Shown piece by piece: positions 13,001 through 24,679 of a stretch of DNA of 64,000 nucleotides. The first letter of the stretch is position 1. Each line of letters starts with the position of its first letter. The notes beneath the pieces were generated by a model, which had not been told where the DNA came from, ran no database searches, and saw only the letters and a program-made list of their open reading frames with translations. Where the stretch lies: contig NC_018211.1 in the NCBI RefSeq assembly GCF_000219625.1, positions 2,379,573-2,443,572 of the forward strand. The letters are read 5' to 3'. This DNA is from Zymoseptoria tritici IPO323. Lineage: Eukaryota; Ascomycota; Dothideomycetes; Mycosphaerellales; Mycosphaerellaceae. Both the position numbers and the translations under genes were made by a program.

Positions 13001-13899
13001 ATATTTAATAGAGCCTAGCCTCGGCTTTCTTAACCGCCCTTCTCGATATCCTTACGTTTACTACGAATAGCCGCAATATACGGCGTTACTATCGGCTAGA
13101 GAAAGACCGGTATAAGCGGTCTCGTAGAGTACGTACGCCCTAAGATCGCCGTAGGCTAGCTCTCCTATAGACCCTTCGTCGTACTAACCTCTACTAGCTC
13201 CTAAACGATATATTCGACTAGATTTAGCTACGGTTCTAATTAGGCGTTCTATTATAGACGGCATATATAAACGACTTCCTCCGGTAGAAACTCCGGTCGA
13301 CTAGTTAGGGCCGTCTCTATATAGCCTTTAAGACCTAGGTATAGACGCTAATAAGTTAGTTAGCCGGATATATATAGGCCGGCGACGCCGAACTCTACCG
13401 CGCTACGTTAAATAGAACCCTAAGGGAACTCGTACAGCTATATATATTCCGCTACTATAACTATCTTCTCTCGACGCTATCTATACTAGTTAAATAGTTA
13501 GGGAAGATGCTCCGTTTACCGTATATTAACAACCCCGACGAAGTATCTCTATAGGAACGTATAGGACTCGAAGGCCTTTCCTACGACCTTATCGATCGGG
13601 CGACCGGTCGAGATCCCTAGGTCTCCCCGATTAGAGACGGTAGTAGGCGGGCGACCGGTACTAGCGGCTTCTCTACCTAGCTAAACACCTAGGAAATACG
13701 CATTTAGCTCCTCTTTAACTAGGACGATAGATTCCCTCGTACGTAGGATAACCGCCTATAGCGGGTATAGACTCGCTACTACTACGATATACTAAAGACT
13801 ATCCCTAGCAATTTACCCTATATAGGTAGACCGGTTAGTCCGAGGATAGCGGAAAAGTAGAGGACGAACTTTACGTTATACGCTACTAGATACCTCCGG
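10002..13899 (+). pseudogene. Unidentified element, left half (ACCGGTCG-rich, RIP-degraded coding)
   Basis: Plus-strand coding character is visible over roughly 10,600-13,900. It starts with an acidic repetitive part (runs of GAAGAAGAA-type codons near 10,820 and 11,045) and continues into a long basic and hydrophobic part. The recurrent DNA motif ACCGGTCG gives repeated Asn-Arg-Ser or Asp-Arg-Ser in this frame. Dozens of TAG codons fit former Trp/Gln. I do not recognise a domain: no RT, transposase DDE or helicase motif stood out. The unit is interrupted by the chromovirus at 13,905 and resumes at 20,233. At 10,000-10,270 a short segment with AAGCCGNCTTTCG is repeated two to three times. Confidence 0.45.
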
Positions 13900-13904
13900 G
13901 TCCT
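13900..13904. repeat. Target-site duplication (left), GTCCT
   Basis: GTCCT directly precedes the 5' LTR and is repeated directly after the 3' LTR at 20,228-20,232. Confidence 0.9.
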
Positions 13905-14179
13905 TATTAGAGGCTAGTGCCTAAGGCTATATCGGCTATACCGATGCCTAGGCTAACGCCTAACGGACGAACGCCGGTTTAGAAATCTACTAGGCCGAAT
14001 TGGGAATAAGCTTCCTTTCGGCCGACTAGAAGGCTACGTATACGCTAAGCGACGCTACGCGTATATATAGCTTATACTCGATGTTCCGTTGTTCTAGATA
14101 GATCTTCTTTTCGGTAGCTTTAGAATTTTATATATTCGGATCTAGACCTTTATACGTAACTTCGGTTTAGACCCTTACA
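13905..14179 (+). repeat. 5' LTR of the chromovirus
   Basis: 275 bp, differing from the 3' LTR at about six sites, all transitions, which suggests little age beyond RIP. It keeps the CA terminus that the 3' LTR has lost (TTACA versus TTATA). Confidence 0.9.
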
Positions 14180-14216
14180 TTTTCTAAAGCTCGCTATCGA
14201 ATAGATCCCTTAACGG

Positions 14217-15560
14217 AAATACCACCTAAACTTTAGGCGTAGCTCGCTATAGAGATAGAGCGGATTCGAAACGAATATCGCGCCGCTATCGTAGAGACTA
14301 AAGCTATATATAATAAACGATATCGAGCTAACGAGCTCGTATAACGCGAACTCGAGATAGTATAACGCGAACTCGAGGTAGTACGACGCGAACTCGAGAT
14401 ATATCTTAAACGAGCCGGAAAACGACCGGTATAACGGACGCTGGAAGCAAGTAGCTCTAGACTCGCCCCGGAAATAATTGAAACAATAACGACGGATATA
14501 AATACGACGAACATAATAAATACGAACGACGACTATATACCGAGACGCCCGAAAGAGCGTCTCCTAACGCTACGGACCTTTAGCAGCAAAAGATTAGAAT
14601 AGGAAGACTAGTACCTCGCTACCTTATCGAAGCTCGCTATTAATAAAGTAGCTATTAGTAGGGACTTCGACTAATTCCTCTATTTAATAAGTAGGCTCGA
14701 AGAGAGTACGGCGAGAATAGTAAGAACAACTATCGAGAACGCTCTCCGACTCGGGTAAGGTAACGCGAACGATTTCCTCGAGTACCTAAATAGTATCTAC
14801 GGCGATATAAACTAGTAACGACGAGCGCTATAAACCCTCTTAAGGATATAATAGGGCGACAACGAACCTATCGCGACCTACCTACCTCAATTCGAGGTAG
14901 TTCTCGCTAATACAGGAATAGCCGAGACCCTCTCGCCGGATATAGAATCGGACCTAAAGCTCGAAGGTATTCGGATTACCCTTCTTAAGAACTCTCTTAA
15001 TAAAGAGATACGTAAGGCATTACTCCCGTTTGCCTTAAACCCGCCGGATAAGTACTTAACCTTTACGAGAAACCTTCTTACTATTGGCGGATTACTTGTA
15101 AACCTTCGTTTTCGGTCAAATATATCTAGACCCTCTACTCCCTAGGAGACCCTACTATCGATAGGGTTACGGGCGACCCTACTATTAATAGGGTTATAGG
15201 CGACCCTACCGCGAGAATCAAAAGACTAAATAGATTAGGAACTAACTCGATCTAACCAAGTCGAGTTAAGTAATAAGAAGAGAGTAAAGTAGGTTATAAG
15301 AGAAACAATATAGGCTCGAAGGGAATAAGGCCTTTATCTCCGTTACGGGATAAAAGGGTACCTTATTGCCGACTATACCTATCTTACCGCCCGAAACCCG
15401 AACGCTATATAAGCTACAGTTAGTAAGGCCGAGTGCGAGATATAGGAAGTCTTTCTAGAGGAAGACAACGACTTAGTATCGGAAAACGAGTAGCCTCTAC
15501 GATAAGTCGTCCGTAGAGGTAGAGTTAGATATAAATAGAAGTAGAGTAGAATATCTTTTA
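14217..15560 (+). pseudogene. Chromovirus gag
   Basis: Capsid-like protein of the nested gypsy element. The frame after the 5' LTR encodes a charged coiled-coil N-terminus with a tandem repeat (VQRELEI / VQRELEV / VRRELEI near 14,340-14,400), then a capsid-like helical part. A degraded zinc knuckle near 15,330 reads LRYGIKGYLIADYTYL, where Cys and His have become Tyr as RIP would produce. Several TAG codons interrupt the frame. The start codon seems lost: ATA at about 14,219 could be a former ATG. Not functional. Confidence 0.7.
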
Positions 15561-15599
15561 AGGTACAAAAATAGAACAATCTCTTTTCTATACTTCCGC

Positions 15600-18500
15600 T
15601 ATTATTAACAACGACGTACTTCGATTCTCTCTTATCGACAATAGTAGCTAATCGTATTATCTAATAAACGAACAGTTAGCTAAGAAACTCTAGCTCCTGT
15701 AGATTCCTATTCCGAGACGAAAGGTTATTAGCGTATAAGGATCCCCCTTGTAGAAGAAGGGAATCTCTTTTATTACTAAGTTCTCTCTTAATATCGGTAG
15801 GTATAAGTCTACGGCGTTTACTTACGCTATACCCGACCTATAAAAGGATCTTATTCTCGGAAGGCCCTATCTCTTTTACGAGAGTATATAAGTTATCGAG
15901 TCGACGAACTATCTCGAGTTCCTTTTCGACGGTTTTTCGATACCTTACGAGACGCGGCCGATAGGTTCTACGAAGGCTAAGGCTATTAGTAGAGCTACCT
16001 TTAGATACCTCGCTCGGTTATCTCGGAAACGAGATATTACTATCTTTACTGCCTCCTTCGAAGATATCGAGAAGGCGTTACGTACAAAGAAAGCCCTTAC
16101 TCGTAAGGACATTATCGAGAAGCTTCCCGAATACTACCGCCCCCAGATACGTACCTTTATCTAGGAAGGAGAGTAGTTACCGCCGTATCGACCTAGATTT
16201 AACTACGAGATCCTACTTACTACTAATAGTAACGGGAAACCTAGCGAACCTCCCTAGGGCCCTCTCTATAATATAACCCGGAACGAGCTTTTAGTCCTCC
16301 GGAAGGAACTATACTCGCTCCTCGAGAAGGGCTATATTTAGTATAGTAAGTCCCCTACCGCTACGCCAGTTCTTTTCGCTAAGAAACCTAGCGGCGGCCT
16401 TCGTTTCTATGTCGACTACCGTAGCCTAAACGCTATTACTTTAAAGGACCGTTTTCCCCTCCCGCTTATCTAAGAGACGCTTATGTCTCTTAGTAAAGCT
16501 AAGTAGCTTACGAAGCTCGACGTTTCTACCGTATTTTATTAGATCTATATTACTAAAGGCGAGGAATAGAAGACTACTTTCCGTACCCGCTACAGCTTGT
16601 TCGAGTAGAACGTTTGCCCCTTTAGTCTTACTAGCGCGCTAGCTACCTTCTAACGGTATCTAAACTAGATCCTACGCGACTTACTTAACAACTTTTATAT
16701 AGCCTATATCGACGACATCCTTATCTTCTCTTCCGGTACCCTTACTAACTACCGGGAGAAGGTAACGTAGGTTTTATAACGTATTAAGGATAGCGAGCTT
16801 ATCCTAGATATATCGAAGTACGAGTTCGAGACTCGTACTACAAAGTACCTAGGATATATCGTTAAAGTAGGTATCGGCGTACGAATAGACCCCGCGAAGG
16901 TATAGGCTATCCGGGACTAGGATAGACCCCTAACTGTTCGCGGAGTCCGCTCGTTCCTCGGGTTTACTAATTACTATAGGATGTTTATCTATAAGTATAG
17001 TAATCTTGTTCGCCCTCTTACCGATCTTACGAAGAAGACGATAGGCTTTCGTTAGGGAGACGAATAGGATAAGGCTTTCGAGGATATTAAGGACGCTTTT
17101 ATCTACGGACCTGTCCTAGCGAGCTACGACCTAGATAAGAAGACGCGAGTCGAGCCCGACTCTTTAGGCTAGGCGACGGGCGGCGTACTATATTAATTCG
17201 ATATGGTACTATAGATTTAGCGACCAGTAGCGTTCTTCTTATAGCGATACGCTATTGCCGAGATTAACTACGACATCTATAACAAAGAACTCTTAGCTAT
17301 CGTTAAGTGTTTAAAGGAATAGAATTCGGAACTACGTAGACTAAAGTACGAATTCGAGGTCCTTACGGATTATAAGAACCTCGAGCCTTTCTTTATTAAG
17401 AAGTCTCTTAACGAACGCTAAATCCGATAGAGCGAGTTCCTCGCGCCCTTCCGTATATTATTAGTTTATCGCCCTAGAAAATAAGCTACCGTCCTGGATA
17501 TATTATCTCGACGGGAGTAGGACATACCGCGAGACGAATCTAACGATAGGCTACGTAGTCGAGAGGGAATCTTACTCGACTCTAGCCTAAAGTCCTTCCC
17601 TACCGAGCTATCTACGCCTACTTCTCCCTTCCCGGACGATACCGAGTTATCGTAGCTTTAGATAGACGCTTTTTCACTACCGTACGGAAATAGTTACTTA
17701 CGCGTACTCGAGGCCGTCGAACAAGGTTAACAGGCGTTCCCTATAGATCTTAACCTTAAGCTCTCTATCGGGGAATGCGATATATAGGACGGCCTACTTC
17801 GCTTTTAAGAACGGATCTAGCTACCTCTCTTCGAACCGCTAACGATAAGAGTTATCTAAAAGACGTACGACTCGGTCCTCGGTAGATATACCGGACGCGA
17901 TGCTACTATCGACTTTCTATCTTGATAGTTCTTCTAGCCGGGAATAAATACCGAAGTACGTAAGTTCGTACGAAACTATACTACGTATAGGTAGACTACT
18001 ATCTAGAGAGAGAAGCGACGCGGGCTATTACGTCCTTTACCGATCCCGGAGCGTATTTAGACAGAGATATCGATAGACTTTGTTATAGACCTAGCGCCTA
18101 ACGAGGAGGACGGCGCTACTACCCTCCTTATTATTACAGATCGCCTCGGGAAAGGCACTATACTCTTACGAGTCCCTCCTAGGTAGTTCGACGCTAAGGG
18201 CGTTATAGAGCTCCTTATCGAACGCTACATCGGTATATACTAGCTACCTACCGGTATTACGTCGGATCGAGGTGTTTAATTCGTTAACGCCCTCTAGAAA
18301 GAAGTATACGAGCGGTTAGGTATCGTTTAGCGACTATCTACCGCGTACTACCTAGAGACCGATAGTTCTACCGAACGACGAAACTAGGAAGTCGAGACCT
18401 ACTTACAGGCATTTGTTAGCTATAATTAAGGCGATTAGGGCAAGTAGCTCTCGCTCGTATAGATCGCCTTAGATTCGCGCGTACCCTCTACGACGTAGGT

Positions 18501-19170
18501 CTCTTCCTTCTTCCTTATATACAGGTACTACCCGCGTACGATCGAGACTATTTCTAATACTATTAAGTCGCCTCGGAACCCTCGCGAGGAAGGTACGTAT
18601 ATCGTTACTAAGCTATAATAGGCTCGCGAGTTCGCCGCTTTAGTAATAGCCGTAGCCTAGTAGTAGTAGGAGTACTATACGAACTAGTCCCGGAACGTCG
18701 CTACTAAGTATAAGGTCGGGGATAAGGTCTAGCTCTTACTTCGGAACATTAAGACGGACCGGCCTACGAAGAAGCTTAACTAGATTTACGCGAAGTATAC
18801 GGTTGTCCGTACTTTCGAGAGTATGCCCTACTTTGTCGAGCTCGATGTTCCTCGCGGTATTTATCCGAGGTTTTATACGTCGCTCTTACGATTAGTATAT
18901 AACGATATACTTCCGTCCTAGGTCGTTACGGATTCGTAGCCCGCCGCGATTCTTAACGATACGGGAGACGAAGAATACGGTATAGAGGCTCTTCTACGCT
19001 ATCGTATAAGGCGCGTCGGCCGCGGCTATCGCCGGGAGGCTCTTATTAAGTAGGTAGGTTACAACCGACCTACTTAGGAACCTTTACGTAAGTTTAAGGA
19101 TATAGTAGCTCTCGAGCGTTTCGAGACGCTCTACGGCGACGCGAATACGGTAGACGGTTATATATAACCT
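15600..19170 (+). pseudogene. Chromovirus pol: PR, RT, RNase H, integrase, chromodomain
   Basis: Domains in order: retropepsin about 15,640-15,950 (LIDNSS at the active-site position; LILGRPY near its end); reverse transcriptase about 16,260-16,950 with YIDDILIFS near 16,705; RNase H about 17,130-17,500; integrase about 17,900-18,600 with DFVIDLAPNEEDG, then SDRGVQF and an altered STERRNQEVE segment; chromodomain about 18,970-19,090 (EYGIEALLRYR, then a YNRPTQEP-like end). The zinc-binding Cys of the integrase N-terminus read as Tyr, again the RIP direction. In-frame TAGs occur throughout. Chromodomains in this position direct integration to heterochromatin marks in the family. Confidence 0.85.
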
Positions 19171-19231
19171 TAAACTACGCGACGTTAGACTCCTTAGTCC
19201 GGTTCTTTATTACGGGCCCTTACCTTTACCG

Positions 19232-19297
19232 GATACTAGATACGACTACTAGATACTAGATACGACTACTAGATACTAGATACGACTACTAGATACC
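19232..19297. repeat. 20-bp tandem repeat, three copies
   Basis: GATACTAGATACGACTACTA occurs three times in a row between the end of pol and the 3' LTR of the chromovirus. Confidence 0.85.
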
Positions 19298-19932
19298 TAT
19301 TTATCTATCGTACGATATAAAACTACGACACCGCGCTCGCGGTATACTAGACTCGACCCTCTTCCTTCGATAAAAGATAAGAATCTCGTAAAAGATTTAA
19401 GTCTTCCCCCTCTTAAACTTATAGTAAACTATATCGACTATATAACGAAGTACTTAGAAGTCTACGACTTCCCGATCGGGTAAAACCTATAAGTTTAAGA
19501 GGAGTATTATAGAATAGAGGACCTATATAACGTAATAGCGTATATAGTAATATATAGAGCACAACCCTACTTACGATATAGGGTTAGCCGAACTACTTCT
19601 ATACGTACCCTAAATAGCTAGCCGTTAGGCTACTATATCTATTAGCCGCTTCGTTATCGGCCTAGACGTTGTCGACTAGTAGGTTATATAAGGCGTCTTA
19701 AGAACGTATAAATCTAAGCATATATAGATTCCTAAAAAATATATACCTAACAATTTCCTAGAGGTTAAATAGCTAAGTAGAATAGACCCTTTACCTCCGG
19801 CTTTTTATAAGCTATAGAGTATAAGATTAGTAGGTTAGGAGGTAACGGAGCTAGATTTCTAGGATAGGAATAGGGTAGAATTTTAAGGCGGATTTAATAG
19901 TTATACCGGTTTTACGATTAGGGGTAGGGATA

Positions 19933-19949
19933 GGGGGGGGGGGGGGGGG
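19933..19949 (+). promoter_or_regulatory. Polypurine tract with a run of 17 G
   Basis: A homopolymer of 17 G lies three bases before the 3' LTR, preceded by AGGGGTAGGGATA. This is the position of the plus-strand DNA primer (polypurine tract) of LTR retrotransposons. The length of the G run is unusual. Confidence 0.7.
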
Positions 19950-19952
19950 TAT

Positions 19953-20227
19953 TATTAGAGGCTAGTGCCTAAGGCTATATCGGCTATACCGATACCTAGG
20001 CTAACGCCTAATAGACGAACGCCGGTTTAGAAATCCACTAGGCCGAATCGGGAATAAGCTTCCTTTCGGCCGACTAGAAGGCTACGTATACGCTAAGCGA
20101 CGCTACGCGTATATATAGCTTATACTCGACGTTCCGTTGTTCTAGATAGATCTTCTTTTCGGTAGCTTTAGAATTTTATATATTCGGATCTAGACCTTTA
20201 TACGTAACTTCGGTTTAGACCCTTATA
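19953..20227 (+). repeat. 3' LTR of the chromovirus
   Basis: 275 bp, matching the 5' LTR apart from about six transitions. It is followed directly by the target duplication GTCCT (20,228-20,232). Confidence 0.9.
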
Positions 20228-20232
20228 GTCCT
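20228..20232. repeat. Target-site duplication (right), GTCCT
   Basis: Second copy of the 5-bp duplication created by insertion of the chromovirus. Confidence 0.9.
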
Positions 20233-21900
20233 ACCCTTATACGAGAGCGGTAAGCTCTACTAGACTTACTAACTACCGGCGTTTACTTAACCCCTAGCCC
20301 TAGCCCGACCTTACCCGAGTTTAGATAACGATTTACCGCCTCTAAGGACCTATCGACCGGTCGTATACGAGACATTAATTAGGTAGATTATAGCTTTTCC
20401 GTCTAACCTAGAATAAGCCTACGAAGAGGGGAAGACCCCGAAATAGGAAGCCCTCCGTATATAGCGAAAAGACCTATATCGAGATAAGCTACGTTACGAC
20501 GGCTAGTACATCGTACGTTAGTATAGGGCCTATCTAGAGTACTTCTCTAGGGCGAATCTAGACCTTAGTAGTCCGGTTAACGAAGTAGTACGTATAATAG
20601 TACGGGGTACTAAGGGTAGCGAAGGAGGTAGTTCTAACGAAGTAGACGAGTAAAATTAATAGAACTCTTAAACTTTAGCTCCGCTAACGAAGTTATTAGA
20701 TAACGAGGTTACTCCCTTAACCGGTCGACTAGTCCCGACTTCCGCGATTCTACTAATAAGTAGATAAGGTTACTCGACTAACCGGTTAACCGGCCTCGGG
20801 CTACGCTAAGCTTAATTAGATCTACGCTAAGCTAAAAGAAGGTATACGCTAAGCTTAAAACGGGATATACTACCCCGTATATTAGACTCCTTAGTCCGGT
20901 TTACTATAAAGGCCGAGCGCCGAATTCGGTAAGTACTTAAACCTTATTTTATACTTTACTTCCTATTTCTTAGGGTTCTCTCTTAGGGTTACTATAATAC
21001 ATTTTATATAATTATAAGAGTTTCCCTTTACTATTACGTCCTATATTTACTTTTCCCTCTAAAGATCTCTCTCTATATTTTTATTTAACCTAGGGTATTA
21101 CTTTATTTCCTATAATATTATTATTTACTTCTTTTTAATTTTTATAATATCTCTATCTATTTAGAGATATATATTATTTTTTATATTACCTAGTAGTAAC
21201 TCCTCTCCTACTCCCTTTACCGCCTAGCTTCCGCTCCTAACCCTTATTACCGGCTTATACCGCTAATATTATAACTAGTCGTTACTAGTCGGTCTCTATT
21301 ACCGGTTACTAAGGCGTAGTCTCTATACCCTAGTTACTAGGTAGTTTATTTATATTTAGTTACTACGCTCTAGCGACCCTACTTATAGCTTAGTTACTAA
21401 GCTTTAAGTTACCCTACCTTACTACGTCGCTTAGTAACCCCCTACTAAAATTCCGCTCTTCCGGTCGACTACTTAAATTTTTAAATCTTCTACTAAACAT
21501 TAATACTAACATTATATATATAAACTATACGACCGGCCGCTACCTATACCGCTCCTACTAGCCGACCGCTCTAGCGCTCTAGCGCTATCGACCGTATTAC
21601 TAGTCTACGCTTATAGATAGCCGTATTACTAGTCTACGCTCGACCGGCCGTTATTAAGATTTCTTAAAAAAATTTTACTAACCGCTCCGCTAGTTACTAA
21701 CCGCTCTACTAGTTAACTACTAGCCGCTTACTCTCCTCGAACCGCTCCTACTAACCGACTACTCGTATCTACCTATACCGCTCCTACTACTCCTCTACCG
21801 CTCTTACTAAATACTACTCGACTAGTCCGTACGTAACCGGTTACGTAAGAAAAAAATATATATACGTTACCGCTTTACTAGTTACCGCTCGACCGGTTAG
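20233..21900. other. Unidentified element, continuation and AT-rich spacer
   Basis: The ACCGGTCG-rich sequence resumes right after the target duplication. Weak coding character persists to about 20,900. 20,940-21,200 is AT-rich and non-coding. 21,240-21,880 has many CTACTAG, ACCGCTC and ACCGGTC repeats without a readable frame. I recognise no product. Confidence 0.4.
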
Positions 21901-21901
21901 T

Positions 21902-23990
21902 ATAGCTCCTAACCTTAGATAGCTAAAGAACCTAGAGGATATCGACTACTACGACCTATTAGGTATAGACCCCTATACCGGTCGCCTTACCCTAGTAGAG
22001 CTACGGAGGCTTGCTCGCTAGACGACCGGTCTTATCTAGCGCTAAGGTAGTACCGGTCCGTATACCCTTATTTAGATTAATACTTTACGTAACTTCCTTA
22101 ACCGGTCGACCGAATAACTATAGTATAATACTAACTACTAAGTTACTAACCGGAGTACCGGTCTAACCGATTACTAACTCCTCGACCGGTTCTACTACTA
22201 GTATACTATAGCCCGTTAACCGGTCCTCTTATCCTAGGATCCTTATAATAATAGGGTACTAGAGACCCCTCGGACCGGTACGGATAAGGACGGTCCTATC
22301 GTACTAAGTAGTAGTAAGGAGGATAGTAGTAGTAATATAGAAATAGAGGAGACTAGACCGACTGGTCGCGCCCCTTCGACCGGTCGCGCCCCTCTAACCG
22401 GTCGCGCTTAACCTACCGGTCGCGCCGCTCCTTCTAGCTCCGCCCGTCCTACTAGTCGCCCTCTACTAACCTATCCTTCCGGCCCCTCTCTATTAACCCG
22501 TCCTTCTAGTCGTACCCCTCCGCCCCCTCCTACCGTACTAACCCGTCGCCCCGGCTTTAACGCGACTAGTTAGACTAACGCTCTACTACCCTATAGCCCT
22601 CTACTACTAGCCTATACCGAGACCCGTCCTACTAAGACCCGTTATACTAGCTCCCGTCGCCCTAAGACCGGTCCGATTCCTAGACCTTAGTTCGGCGGTA
22701 GGACTAGTACCTCTAACCTAGTAGACTTAGATAATAAGGAGGAGGCTAATACGACTACTTACGCCGGCCGTACCCCTAGCCGCCGCCGCCCGACTAGTCC
22801 CTAGTCGTCTACTAGTCGCCGTTAGGGTATATTTAGTAGTAGCCTAGGCGGTACGACTAGTCTATTCGCTATATTAGATAATAAGAAGGAAGATAAGACG
22901 ACTACTCGTACTAACGCTACCCCCTCTCGCCGCCGCCTAACTAATCGTAATAACTTTAATAACCGCCCGACCGGTACTCCTAGTAACGCTACCTATCTAC
23001 GGCCTAATATCCCTATACCTACCTCCTTCCTTACCGGTTTAGGCGCCGGTCTAGGCGGTCCCGCTACCGGTACTACTACTTAGCCGACTCCCGCTACTGG
23101 TACTACTACTTAACCTACTCCCGCTACCGGTCGTCCTACTACCTAGGTTATACCTTCTCCTATCCGTCCTACCGGTCGTACCGCCTAGTCCGCCCCTCCT
23201 TAGACTACTCCTACTAGTCCCGCTTATCCTACTCCTACCTTAACCGGTCCCGCTACCTATAACCCCTTTAATATACTAACCGTACCGACTACTTCTCCCG
23301 CTCCGACCAGTAGTACTAACCTATTTGCTACTCTACCCGCCCCTCTAGCCGCGACCGGTCCTCTCGTACCCGCCGGTCTTCTAGCCCTACCTACTACCCT
23401 ACCGACCGGTCCCCGCTAGTATACCGGTCCTACTAATTAGTCCCTCTAGCGGCTATAGATCTTTACCGGTAGCTTAGTCGGTAACCGGATCGCTATTAGA
23501 CTAGTCCTACGGGTTGTTAGAGGCGTCCCGACCGGTCTACTACTCCTTATAGTTACCGCTAGCTTAGACTCCTAGAGTAGACTTAACTACCGCGTCCTTA
23601 GCGTCGACGTTAATAGTCGACCGGTGCCCGGTAGTGCCGGTTGTAGCAATTCGCTCGGTTGGCCCGGTCTCCAGACCCGTAGACTAGTCTTGCTTAGCCG
23701 GTTTACCGGTGCTACCTAATAGGAGATTCGTAACTTTATAGGACAGTTTAATTCGCTCAGACCAACCGGTCGCCTTCCCCTCGCCGACTGCTCCCCTAGC
23801 TACAATCGTACCGGACATAGCGGTTCCTCCTACACCGGTTAGGGCAAGGGTCGCAAGGACTATAACAACCGGTCTCGCTCTCCCTCCTCTAGTCCTCCTA
23901 AGCTCGGTCGTGGTCGCTCTCCCCCAGCCGGTAGTTCCGGTATAGGTAGCGGAAACCGCTGCTCGACCGCTTACTAGGAGACTAGTTAAA
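21902..23990 (+). pseudogene. Unidentified Ser/Thr/Pro-rich protein of the ACCGGTCG element
   Basis: A plus-strand frame can be followed from ATA at 21,902 (probably a former ATG). The first 150 or so codons encode a globular-looking start (EDIDYYDLLGIDP, TLVELRRLAR). A long low-complexity part rich in Thr, Pro, Ser, Gly and Arg follows, including repeats of TGRAP near 22,360-22,440 and TGTTTWPTPA-like units near 23,070. TAG codons stand where Trp is expected. After about 23,600 CA and TG become more frequent, so RIP is weaker there. A disordered gag-like or nucleic-acid-binding protein is possible, but no domain is recognisable. Function unknown. Confidence 0.4.
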
Positions 23991-24529
23991 CCGGCATATT
24001 TCTTTTAGTGTTTAGGGGTTTTAGTTTAAGAGATACCTAGGGCAATTAGGGCGTTTAGGTCGGTAGGACCAGTCGATTTGACCGGTCTCCAAAAATAGTT
24101 TAGTAGTTTATACTTCCATTTTATAGGACTTAAGCTGCTATATGCTTAACTTAGTTATGTTATATCTAACGTTAATCTTGAGCTGGCGAAGATATTAGAT
24201 AGTTAGGCCACATTCCTAGACAAATCTGTCTATATTAGAGAGCGACAGTTTAAAGGCGTTTATACCGTAGAGGATAGGTGTAGCTTCCGCTTAGATAAAT
24301 TTGGGTATAGGATAGGATTAGTCTCTCTATATACGAACCGACGCTACAGCTGCCGCCGCCAACGACACCGGCACACCGCCGCTAGCATCCTTTAGCGCCG
24401 TATAGTTCGAGATTAGTAGGTCCGGTAACCAATCGACCGGTTAGTTAGCCTATCGAACTAAGTCTGTTACCGCTCGAGCTAGTATCCGTCGTCGAGCTCG
24501 CGATTAATCTACTAGTAGCGCCCTAGGAA

Positions 24530-24640
24530 GCACGGTTGTCTATGGTGTCGTAAGGAGCCGTAGGATGCACGGTCGTCTATAGTGTCGTAAGGAGCCGTGG
24601 GATGCACGGTCGTCTATAGTGTTGTAAGGAGCCGTAGGCT
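24530..24640. repeat. 37-bp tandem repeat, three copies
   Basis: Units start at 24,530, 24,567 and 24,604, each beginning GCACGGTYGTCTATRGTGT and ending GGAGCCGTRGG. The array directly precedes a telomere-like tract. Confidence 0.9.
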
Positions 24641-24652
24641 TAGACGAGGAGT

Positions 24653-24678
24653 GTAGGGTTAGGGTAGGGTTAGGGGTT
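24653..24678 (+). repeat. Interstitial telomere-like tract
   Basis: TAGGGTTAGGGTAGGGTTAG continues as GGGTTC. It is an imperfect TTAGGG tract in the same orientation as the one at 9984-10,001; the two bracket the ACCGGTCG-rich unit. Confidence 0.8.
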
Positions 24679-24679
24679 C

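Larger units (their letters stand above)
13905..20227 (+). mobile_element. Complete Ty3/gypsy chromovirus, nested insertion
   Basis: Two 275-bp LTRs (13,905-14,179 and 19,953-20,227) flank gag and pol in plus orientation, with a perfect 5-bp target duplication outside. The pol carries a C-terminal chromodomain, which defines a chromovirus. The element sits inside the ACCGGTCG-rich unit, so it inserted after that unit. The LTRs begin TATTAG and end TTACA or TTATA, consistent with RIP-altered TG...CA termini. RIP-type stops are scattered through both genes, so the copy is dead though structurally complete. Confidence 0.9.

Noticed and set aside
14233..14514. 93-codon minus-strand frame.
   Set aside because: Shadow of the chromovirus gag, whose plus-strand coiled-coil repeats explain the sequence.
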